Assembly (NCBI GenBank): GCA_947650285.1
Contig: CANTFL010000028.1
Location: forward strand, 1 to 64,000
Length of the DNA stretch: 64,000 nt
Direction: 5' to 3'
From: Hyaloperonospora brassicae
Taxonomy: Eukaryota > Oomycota > Peronosporomycetes > Peronosporales > Peronosporaceae
Made by a program: the position numbers and the translations under genes. The notes beneath the pieces are model-generated. The model was not told where the DNA came from. It saw only the letters and a program-made list of their open reading frames with translations, and searched no databases. Positions 45,705 to 55,174 of the stretch are shown piece by piece (position 1 is the first letter of the stretch; the number at the start of each line of letters is the position of its first letter).

Positions 45705-48700
45705 GGCGAGTGGAAGTGGGTTTGTGAGGGTGGAGGGATCACTGGACGAAGTCGCTGGTCCGATTTGAGCAGAAGCGCCGATCAATTGACGCTCTTTGGC
45801 TTTCTCATTGTTGTTGTTGGTGGTGGTGGTGGTGGTGGTGGCCGACTTGTTCTTCGTCGGCCCATTGTTCTTTGACATTATTATGCAGACACGGGTCACG
45901 TAGCAGCACACATGTCGGTGTCGCGAACGAGTGCACAGTTGTAGACGTGTTGGCCGTAAGGATCGATGTATGGGCGCGCGAACGTCGTTTGACCTGCATC
46001 GGTTTCCTGCTCCGATGCTGCGCTTGCACTGATCACGTACTCGGACGGACGTTCTTACACCAACAGAAACCTATAGGATATTAAACGCTTGCAGTTGACA
46101 TGCAAAAGCCATGCGATGTGTTTACCTGTAGTCCCGTGTTCCATCTGTCAACAAGTCTCGATCGAAGAGATCAATGAGATCGCATCTGTATGGGTCTCTG
46201 CTGCTTTTCGAGCGACAACGCACATAAAGTTCTGTGCAATCTGTAACTTGACGAGATGATGCAATTGGTGATCAAGTAGCAAGTCGATACCTGTCGAGAT
46301 TCTCGAGCCCTTTGAAGTTAATCGCATCAGCGCAGTTCCTGCATCTGCAGCTCCGTTTGCGCCCAATATGTCGCTCGCTTTAACAAAAGCTATTACCGAA
46401 ACTAAGCGCCAACATGATGATGATGATGATGATCAAACACCACTTTGTTCACCCTTGTGTGTCATGTGGGATCTGAGAGGGTAAACGAGGATAGCATTCC
46501 ACAGGAGGGGCAAACCCGCATATCAAGTAGTCGATACATACGGACCAATTCGATCAACAGATGCTTTGTCACTTTCAGTGTGTAGTATTGTGTAGATGGA
46601 TCGGGGCAGTTCATTTGGGAGACCCGCGTTGGCTACTCGATGTGAGTTATACTCTACTAGCAGTTTACATACACATACTATCAGCAAAGCAATGGTGTGC
46701 ACCTTTGCTGTAAAGCTGCTGGTACAAGAGTTCTTATGGAAGAAGACACGACGCAAATTACCTTGCGCTCCATCGTTGAACCGACGCTGTTTGCAGTCAA
46801 GTAAGTTTCCGAACCTTTCTATGCGTCATTTGCCCCTAACGACACGATGCCTGGATGCTTGGAATCACTCGGGTGTAGGCATTCAGCCACAAAGTTCCCG
46901 ATTGCAGAGATGCATGAACAGGACAAGAGCACGTGTAAAGCTCAGATCAATGCAAACGCAACAGACGCCGTTCTCTGTATCATTGTGTTGTTCAGGATAT
47001 GATATCCTTACCTACAATGCGTCCACGGCTACTCCGATACGGCACACTCTTTCGTAGTGCAGATGCAACAGCAGCTATATGGCTCTATCAGTTGCCACAG
47101 CGTGATGCGCATTCTGTGACGACCGCGAAAAAACTTTCCACGAGCTCACAGAATCTGCAGAGCAATCAACTACAAATTTCAAAAAGTCATTTGCCGCACC
47201 AAATACCCCACCACATCGTATACCCCCACTCGTTCCCTCAATGACCCGCCTGACAACGAGTAAAAGAGGCCAACGACACTGCCCTCCAGTTTTAGTAAGC
47301 TTGTCGCCTTAACCTTTTCGTAAGTCGCCCATGGCTCAGTGCTGTGTACTACAAACCAGCAACAAGAATAAGCGAACAAGCCTACTGACTACAATTCGCA
47401 GAGATCATGGGTACAAGATCACACGGGGCTACGTCCTTACGTTCTCGTATTCTGGGTTACTGTACATAAAATGCCGGGGATCAGTACATTCGAGCTCACT
47501 TTTGTGCATGGTAACTCGACATTTTATTTACTAATTCTTATAAAAAGCGTATGTTTTGAGCGCTTACATGCAGATGCAAAGAATAGTGGAATTAATTATT
47601 GATCATGGTTGAACAACAAGATGCTACGATTTGGCTTTGGGCAAAAATATTCTTGTGCGTTTCTCTGTTTATATACTAGTACAGATGCCATCATGCTCCC
47701 CTCTCACTCCACACAATATAAAAATATAATCTAGCTTTTTTTGCGAATAGCTGACCTACAATAAATGAAATTACATGAAAGTATAACATAAACTTAATCT
47801 CATATTTCGGGTATTGTATTTAAGTGGCAAATTATAGAGATCGAAAAAATGTTTTGCCATAAAGGGCAAAAATGCATCAAGTGAACACTCACGCGTCAAA
47901 ACTGAGCATTTATATAGCTTACAAACAAAGAAGACGTGCATAAGATACTTCACAAGTTCGTATGCAATCATGAGAGTGTGCACCTGATGTATAATATACG
48001 ACTAAAATTAAATTGATCTTAATGAAATATCTATTTTTTGCTTTATTTAGAATTTCGCAAAAATACGTACGAAGACTATTTCAGGCAATTTTGTGGTGTC
48101 TAATCGGTTCTTTATCCATGGTTGAATATGTGGTTTTCTCAATCAAAGGTGTCGACTCCCACGAAAATAGCTTAGGACACATAACGTATAAAATGCAAGC
48201 TTCATTATACTTCGAATAAACTGTGACGCCTATGATGAGGACATGGTCGAATAAAGTACCGGTGTCTTATGCTTCAACATATTGACACTGCGCTGTCGCA
48301 TCCTTTCCGAAATAAGCTATACCGCTTAGGCGACAGCTTACACAATCACAGTCTTGAAGTTACGATATGGATGAAAATTGAATCAACATCGCCTTTTAAA
48401 TATTCAATGTGCAACACTTTCGGGCACAATTGACGCGCCAACGCACCATTTCAATCTTTATAATGGCTGTCGACACGTGCACACCAAACGTGTGTAATCG
48501 AAGAAAACAAAGAGTGATTGTAAAAGACGTCTACGAATGTGAATGAGCGGGCGGATTCAGACATGCGTATACTCGATCGTAAAATATGCATCATTTATGC
48601 CTTTTTGGTCTTCTCATTTCTTATGCATCACTTTCCTTCTTTGCGGTAAATTGTTTTGTTGACACGGACATCTGGTTTTCATTTAATTCGTCTATTGTGG

Positions 48701-49686
48701 GGTGTATGCAAATTAAATACACGTGACTAGCTAATGGTGTTTATATTTTCCATTCTTTACAAACACCGCTTCTAATGCACGTAGAAGTTAAACAAAATAA
48801 GCCGAACTCCTTTACGATACTAGACATGTGTAGCTATCCGAATATTTACGTAGAAAACATGCTATTATGCAGAAATACAAACACCAGGTCGCGCGTATGT
48901 TTGCTGGGCTTTTGTAACGAAAGCCCGTCAATGATTGCGAAAGTATGCAGCAAAGCTCGACTTTGCAGCCAATATTTGTTGGGGTGGACGATTGCTTTGC
49001 AAAGCTTGAGTGACGCTAAAACTGGTATTCATGATCAACAGATATATCTAGTTGCTACGTCGATCTAGACACGGCACTACGTCCTTCTCCTTGCCTTTCA
49101 CTACCCATCAATCAACGCATTGACACATGAGGCAGCAGAAGGAACTAAACCCATTTTTTTCTGAGGCACTCTGTGCTGGTAAAGGTCGTGCGCGCCGTTT
49201 CCAAACAGTGCTGCAATACGCACGATTTCACTGGTCAATGGTGATCGAGTTAGTGACAATGGCCAAGCGATGCGACAGGAAGTTGAACTTTGCTTCTTTG
49301 CTAGTACCAGTCAGTCTTGTCCTCCTCCATTTCGCTACTAGAGAAGATCGGAGCGTGCTATGAATGCTGCTCGCTCCCGCGTCGTATCATTTAAAGGCGT
49401 AACTTCCGATATCATGCACGTCAGCTTGTTCTGCCGTTATCCAGACCGCTGGAACGCTCAAGCGATCGTATTTTGTGTTGCCGTCCATCGAAGCAGCGTT
49501 CTCGGTATTCTTTCTGTCTGTCAGATGCTAACTCCCATTGCACGCAAAACCTTACGCAGTACCCTAAAGCCAATAACCAAAGCCCAGCTACATTTCAATG
49601 CAGAAGCGCCTTCATCAATAGGTGAGAAAAGTGCCTTACTCGCTGCCTTTGTTTACTGCTGCGTAGGCCACAAAAGCAGATTCCAG
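45705..49686. other. AT-rich intergenic tract with exon-like fragments
   Basis: About 4 kb. GTT/GGT repeat at 45806-45842; (GAT)n at about 46412-46434. On the minus strand 46380-45860 several open stretches can be read across possible GT..AG sites, but no consistent model or family emerged. On the plus strand near 46730-46800 a frame ending in a strong GTAAGT donor (46801) also lacks a partner. 47250-49100 is strongly AT-rich with nothing recognisable. 49127-49363 (+) has a 78-codon frame of unknown nature. Confidence 0.45.
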
Positions 49687-51449
49687 TTATTGCGAAGGTG
49701 CTACGGGCCTGTACGCCGTCCGCTTGATCGTATCCACGAGGTCTTTTCTCGACACATTGTAGGCCGACACGGTCTCATCCGAGCTCGGCATCTCCTTCTC
49801 GATGTTCAAGAAAGATGGCATGACGACGTCTCGGCCGTTTTCACAGGATGCCTGCACATGCAGCAACGCAAGTCCTGCGACTTCTGCTGGCTCCTTGTAC
49901 ACGTGAATCTGGAACGATTGGTTCTTATGTAGAAAGCACATTCGCTGCTGCTTGATCACATGACGCGTTGGGTCACGACGGTGTCGTACCGCGTACGAAT
50001 ACTCGCGCGCACTGAGAATGCGCTTCAAATGCACTCTAGTTGCAACATGAGTAAACAACTCAGTGTCAGAGAGACTAGTCGAGCTAAGCTGAGGGCATTA
50101 CCCAAACAAGTGACCAACTCACGCATCGCCAGTATCGAGGTACCGAACGGTGGTCATGCCGTAGGCTGGGATGCCGTACTGAGAACGACATCGGACGAAC
50201 GAATAGTCCTTGCTTGTTTCTGGCACACGATCAATGCATGAACTGTCATGACGCCATTGAACAATGATACACTTTCCAATGTGAACGTACCAGTGGCTTC
50301 AGGCTTCAGATACACCTTCTCCACCTCAAAATCTTCATGGTGGAACGAAATGTCAGTGGGTGCACTCGCAAGCAAGTACTTTCGGGATGCCCTGGCGGTC
50401 GTGGGGATGCCACAGAGTCCCGCTGCTGTGTTCACAAGACGCTGCATCTTGCCCTCAAACGTCGTTGAGTTGTCTGTGGGAGTACCACAGCAACGCGTGA
50501 GACACACACACACACGAAAAGAGCTATTGCAATCACACACACGCAGCTCTCTACCAAACACGTAGAGCTTTGGGTGGCCGATCCAGGCTCGGCAGGTACG
50601 CGCGTCGACAGCTTTCGCCTGCTCCATGGACTCAATCCGAACGCCATTGTTCTCCAACGAGTAAAACTTCTCCGCACCGTCAGCAGCGGTCACCAAGTGG
50701 AAAATAGCAATGTAGCGGCTACACAAAAGACAACCACCAGCTCAGCAAGCGCAACCCAACGTCACACTAACAAATGACACGTATAGAGTGATGATGATGA
50801 TCATCACCGTCATCGTAATTTTTCCAGTGCAAGGTGCAGATTAACACGCACGTGTCTCGCAGTGTGACTGTGTCCAGCTCGTGCGCGAGCTTGAGCTCTT
50901 CCCACTGGTCCAGTGTCATGTAAGCCGAGCCGTCCATTACGCCTCGATCACAGAGGATCACACAGGGTCGGCCACTGTCTTTCGCGAGCGAAGTGAACGA
51001 ATCTTCGAGCGCCATCTGCAGACTCAGAATCTGCCACTGAAAATTCACGATATCCGTCTGTTTCAGATCCCTGAGACGAGACACTCAGCCCATCAGTCCA
51101 TCAGTCCATCATCTTGAGGTCAACCGATCAGCTACCGCTCACGTATCACGACATGGCTCGTTTTCTTCTTTTGTTCGTGTCGCACGTACAAAAAGAAGGC
51201 GCCGCCGGTCTGCAAGAGCGTTGAGGCTTCTGGGACGACATAGACGCGGAAGCCGCGATCGCGAAAGAACGTCGAGAGGCGGTCGAGGGATGTGGTTTTG
51301 CCGGCACAGGGACCGCCGGTGAGCACGAACTTGTAAATGGGTGCAACGTCCTTCTGACCTGTTTGCAGTGGGCTCAGCAGAGGCGGCCGAGACGCGTTTG
51401 CTGTCATGACGCGGTCCTGCGACCGCAACTTGAAGTTGCCCATGCTCAT
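49687..51449 (-). CDS. TTD14-like P-loop NTPase with CYTH-like domain (6 exons)
   Basis: Related to Drosophila TTD14 (TRPL translocation defect 14), a GTP- and phosphoinositide-binding protein. Exons (minus): 51449-51190, 51070-50852, 50718-50555, 50473-50291, 50219-50123, 50035-49687. All junctions keep phase with GTACGT/GTGCGT/GTGAGT/GTAGAG donors; 423 residues. Domains: an AAA_28-type P-loop FVLTGGPCAGKTTSLDRL (Walker A at 45-52), a ColdRGVMDGSAYM-like Walker B area (CVILCDRGVMDG), IFHLVTAADGAEKFY and a WIGHPKLYVFDNSTTFEGK block, then a CYTH-like C-terminal half with FVRCRSQYG, LKRILSAREYSYA and a late RMCFLHKNQSFQIHVYKEP. The role in oomycetes is unknown; membrane or vesicle traffic is an inference from the fly protein. 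Confidence 0.88.
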
Positions 51450-51605
51450 GTCGGACTCGACGAGCCAACGACTGGCCACGTCAAATCGCGCGCGTGCGTG
51501 CGGTATGTAGAACGGATGGTGATGCGGTGGTGGGGAGCGAATACCACAGGGTATGTAGTGTCATGGGTGGAATAGACTGATAGAGGCTGGACCTGAGCAA
51601 GCACG

Positions 51606-51848
51606 ATGTCAAGTTACGTATTTGTGGAGGGAATCGCACGCAGGCCACTGGTGAGGCACTTGGCATCGGACACGAGCACCATCCGTTTTGGTGGATCGTG
51701 CGGGGCCTTTGCGTCCAAAGAGGCGGAAAAAGCTGAGCAGATGTGCGTCACCATCACAAACCAGCAACGACCTATCGATAGTATGGACAACGGGTTGCAA
51801 ACAATGCGAGGATCTGTATGGCTGCGAATCGATCGAGCACACTTGTAG
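51606..51848 (+). CDS. Possible small protein, unrecognised
   Basis: 80-codon ATG-started frame divergent from the TTD14-like gene, whose start is 157 bp away. It reads SYVFVEGIARRPLVRHLASD near the start, then an Ala/Glu/Lys-rich stretch. No family recognised and no splice partners found. It may be a chance opening. Confidence 0.2.
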   Translation: MSSYVFVEGIARRPLVRHLASDTSTIRFGGSCGAFASKEAEKAEQMCVTITNQQRPIDSMDNGLQTMRGSVWLRIDRAHL

Positions 51849-52075
51849 CGCGTTCACTCACCTTGTTACCTCGTTACTGTGTAAATATAGAGCTCCTTGT
51901 CAATCAGACGACCTGATTGCAGGCGTGTGCGCACACGATTGTGCACGAGTCGAGCGGATACGATACTCGGATCGCGATGGGCTTCGTCCCGAAATCCAAA
52001 GCCACGAAACGCTCTTGTGCTCTCGCAGTGGGTCCGACTTGTCGGACCGACTTTCTCGATATTTATCCTCCCGCT
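51849..52075. other. 3' flank of the BCL7-like gene
   Basis: Short intergenic stretch, nothing recognised. Confidence 0.5.
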
Positions 52076-53121
52076 TTATGGCGACGACGATCGAGACATC
52101 ACTCGTGGTGATGACTGTGGCGATACTGACGGCATGGACGAGCCCGAGTTCGCTGACGCGTCGTCCTCACTGGCCGAGGCGGATGAGTCCTCGACCGACT
52201 GCTGCTTTGCGTTGATACCACTCGACTGCGGGCCACTCGTTGCTGAAGCTACTGAGGGTGCAGGAGCCGGCAGGAAAGCAGGATCCAAAGCGTCCAAATC
52301 GAAGGCGTCGTCTGCATCCAGCATGGGCAGGTCGTCCAGCACCATCTCCAGTTGTTCGTCCGACGGCACGTCCGTCATCAGTTGGTTCGACACCGGGGGC
52401 ATCATTGGCATCGCCTGAATCGTCGGGTTCGATGACACAGCCGTTGCTGCGGTAGCTGTTGCTGTGGTAGTTGTTGCTGTGGTAGTTGTTGCTGCGGTAG
52501 TTGTTGCTGCGGCAGCAGTTGATGCTTTTGCCACGTTGTCGTCACCAGCTGGTCGAGTTGCTTGCACTGTTTGATCGGCAATAAGCGCAGTCTCCGTGCG
52601 TTTCAGTTCGCCGGGTCCTTGTTCCACAGTCGAGACAGTACAAGCAGCTGCGGACTGCAATGCAACGTACGACCCGCCATCGGTTGGCAGCACATCCGAA
52701 GACGGACCTTGTTCGAGCGCCTCTGCTGGTGATCTGTCAAGTGGCTCCGTCGGCGTCGCTTCAGCAGGTGACGGCGAAGTTCGCGGCGGGTGCTACACGA
52801 TACAAATTGCAAACGGTCAGCCATCTCCGCTCTCTTCAACACTGACCGACAGTGTGTACGTACGACTCGCACGGGGTACTCCGACAGCAGCTCCAATGGC
52901 GCGTCCAGATGCTGACGCACGCTGCGCGTCATGCGTCCCCCTTCCCCAGCTCCACGCTTCCGTCCTGTACGTATACACAAAAGCAGCGTAAATACACAGA
53001 CGCCCACGAGAAACTCACACTGTGGGCCAATCGAGTAACGCTTTGTCTCTCGCCCACCTTTTGACTTCTTACTCGCTCCCTTTTGCAGCGCCTCAGTTGG
53101 ATTCTACACACGCAAACCCAC

Positions 53122-53160
<39 letters not shown>

Positions 53161-53524
53161 TAGACGGACAGATAGACACACAATAATACACAACGTCACG
53201 TTTAGAGGCACAAGTCGACCGCTACACTGTATCACTGCACTGCAAAACAGTGCCATCGACACAACAGGTCAAACCTCCCGATCTAATGCACATGAACGAG
53301 TCGAAACAGTCACACATAGAGACGGCACATTAGTTCACACACACACACACTCTCTCTCTCTCTCTCTCTCTAGCGATCGTACCGGGAACCCATTTCGGGA
53401 TCAACAAGTGGCCGACTGTCTTTGGCTCTTTGGTCCATTTGCGCGTCCGGATCTCTGCAATGGGCGCGCTCGACAGCGCGCCATACATTGCTGCGTGGCC
53501 GCGTCGGAACGTTCGAGCGGACAT
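52076..53524 (-). CDS. BCL7-like SWI/SNF-associated protein (3 exons)
   Basis: BCL7 proteins are accessory subunits of BAF-type SWI/SNF chromatin remodellers. Exons (minus): 53524-53383, 52964-52864, 52792-52076; phases 1 and 0 agree, giving 319 residues. The N-terminal domain fits the family pattern: MSARTFRRG at the start, then RKWTKEPKTVGHLLIPKWVP, matching the vertebrate RKW-x5-TVG-x(5-7)-KWVP core near residue 30. The rest is low complexity: a Thr/Ala array from a 15-bp coding minisatellite (about 52446-52517), an acidic patch with MVLDDLPMLDADDAFDLDAL, and a Ser-rich tail. Intron 1 is long (418 nt) for this genome and contains (GACA)n, (CA)n and (CT)n runs. The family call rests on one short motif, so it is moderately secure; the exon structure itself is well supported. 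Confidence 0.7.
53121..53160. repeat. (GACA)n microsatellite inside BCL7-like intron 1
   Basis: About ten near-perfect ACAG/GACA tetranucleotides, within the long first intron. Confidence 0.9.
53336..53371. repeat. (CA)n-(CT)n compound microsatellite
   Basis: CA dinucleotides followed directly by CT dinucleotides, next to the splice donor of BCL7-like exon 1 (53383). Confidence 0.9.
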
Positions 53525-53631
53525 GGCGCTTGGCGAATGAAGGGGTCGCGGCTTGAGCTCGTACTTAAGCGGAGAGACGACCGCAGCGGCGGCAGTGGCA
53601 GACAGAGGGCGGGGGTACACGGACAGCCGAC

Positions 53632-53726
53632 GGTCGCTGACCGATGTGGGTTACGTAGTGCTTTTAATAGTGGCCGGTCGCTGACCGATGTGGGTTACGT
53701 AGTGCTTTTAATAGTGGCCGGTCGCT
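53632..53726. repeat. 44-bp tandem duplication in the BCL7-like upstream region
   Basis: Two exact 44-bp copies (53632-53675 and 53676-53719) plus a 7-bp partial third copy. The unit begins GGTCGCTGACCGATGTGGGT. It lies 108-195 bp upstream of the BCL7-like start codon. Confidence 0.9.
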
Positions 53727-54451
53727 CGTGTCGCGTGCCGGGATTCGCCGAAAGGCCGTTGAAAACCGTACGTAGCGCGGGCGGGTGCAGCGAGTGACGA
53801 CATGATGTGGCATAAACAGACGCTCGGGACAGAGCGCGGCCATAGGGGATGGGGGTTGGCCAGCCGATCGGTGATGATGATGCGTGTCACTCACTCTCTC
53901 ACTCCTCTGCTGACGCACTGCTCTGGGGCGCGACTGGCCACAACGACCGATACAAAGTGCAGGATATTGCCGCAGGCACACCCACCCATCATCCCCCCCG
54001 CGTACCGAGATGCGCGTGCCTTCCAAAGCTGTGGACGGAGACAGCCCTTGCCGGCACGAGCGTGTTCAGCGACGCACATTGTCTGCCGACTGCCGCACTC
54101 TGCACTCACCGCACGCCGTTCGTTAAATTGTCGCTTTCTTCATTCAGTGCCTTAAATACATTTTGTTCACTGTCTAATGTTCATCCTCTCGTACTCTTTC
54201 CACACACGACTACTACTCACTACTACTTCAACGACGACGACGACTAGTACTACTCTCACCACTACGACACGGCAGCTTGACGTATACGCGTGTGTATACA
54301 CACATGTGGCCACGCGTGCGTATACACGTGCTACTTCCACGGACGACGGCGCAGACAGACTCGTCCCGCCGCCTCTGCCAACGGACGCGTTTGCGGTCCC
54401 TCGTCGTCCACACCCACCCACGCAAGCAATCAATCCGTCACTCGCGCGGCC
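53727..54451. other. Intergenic, BCL7-like upstream / phosphatase downstream
   Basis: Trinucleotide-rich stretch (ACT/ACG around 54205-54275) and an alternating CGTGTGTATACACACATGTG purine-pyrimidine run near 54288. No gene recognised. Confidence 0.5.
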
Positions 54452-55174
54452 CTATTGTTGCCCGAGAATCACTCGCTGGTGGTCCGCCAGCAGATCCGCC
54501 AGCCGAAACAGCTGGTGCAGCCGCGGGCGCACGTCGTCCACGTCCTGCAGACTCGTGAGCACTTTGCTCAGCGACTCGAGCGTGCGGTCGGCCTCGTCGT
54601 CGTAGAAACTCGGCACGGGAATGCCGTTGCTCGGCTGCAAGAGGAACGACACGGGGTTGTTGTCCACGAGCACGACGCGCGAGAGGTCGCGGCCGTGGAC
54701 GACGCGCAGGTCCTTGAGGAACATGCCCTTGTGCGGGCGGCACGACGCGCGGAAGAAGCGGCCGGCAAAGAGCGTGCCCTTGGGGTCTAGCGCGTCGAGG
54801 ATGGGCTTCCCGTACGCCTCGAGGCCCGCCGTAAACACGTACACGTCGTAGTGCTTCGCGGCCTCTTCGAGGAACCGGTCGAGCCCCGGCCGCTTGTTGA
54901 CCCGCGCGCGCTCGCCGTCGTCCAACACGATCTCAAACGAGTCGCTGTAGGGCGCAACGTGCGCGGGCCGGCGCTCGCTCTGGCGGTACTGCGCCACGTC
55001 GTTCTGGAACTGACTGTGCACGAGGCACTCGTCCATGTCGAGCACGAGCGCGAGGCGCTCCGACGGCGCGCGCACGTGGGCGCCGCTGCGTTTCTTTGCG
55101 GCCGCGACCGAGTCGGCGAGTCGCGTGCAGGGGGCGCGCGGTGCGACGGGGTACTGGACGACCGTAGCGCTCAT
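54452..55174 (-). CDS. FCP1/SCP1-like small CTD phosphatase (HAD family)
   Basis: HAD-type phosphatase of the NLI-interacting/FCP1-homology group. Members dephosphorylate Ser in the RNA polymerase II C-terminal domain or other phosphoproteins. 240 residues, intronless; the ATG at 55174 is the first in frame. The catalytic DxDx signature is LVLDMDECLVHSQF with nucleophile Asp46 and acid Asp48; usual members have T or V where this has C at the fifth position. Further motifs: VNKRPGLDRFLEEAAKHYDV, VYVFTAGLEAYGKPILDALD, RPHKGMFLKDL (motif 3 Lys), VVLVDNNPVSFLLQPSNGIP (acidic DNNP motif) and FYDDEAD. There is no membrane anchor. Strongly GC-rich and very codon-biased compared with neighbours. Confidence 0.92.
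   Translation of the reverse strand: MSATVVQYPVAPRAPCTRLADSVAAAKKRSGAHVRAPSERLALVLDMDECLVHSQFQNDVAQYRQSERRPAHVAPYSDSFEIVLDDGERARVNKRPGLDRFLEEAAKHYDVYVFTAGLEAYGKPILDALDPKGTLFAGRFFRASCRPHKGMFLKDLRVVHGRDLSRVVLVDNNPVSFLLQPSNGIPVPSFYDDEADRTLESLSKVLTSLQDVDDVRPRLHQLFRLADLLADHQRVILGQQ

Noticed and set aside
45860..46380. Multi-exon gene on the minus strand
   Set aside because: Several splice combinations keep frames open, but none gives a recognisable or consistent protein.
53035..53110. Extra basic exon in the BCL7-like gene (ASKKSKGGRETKR reading)
   Set aside because: No acceptor/donor pair fits the phase of exon 1 (phase 1), whereas direct joining to the exon at 52964 does.
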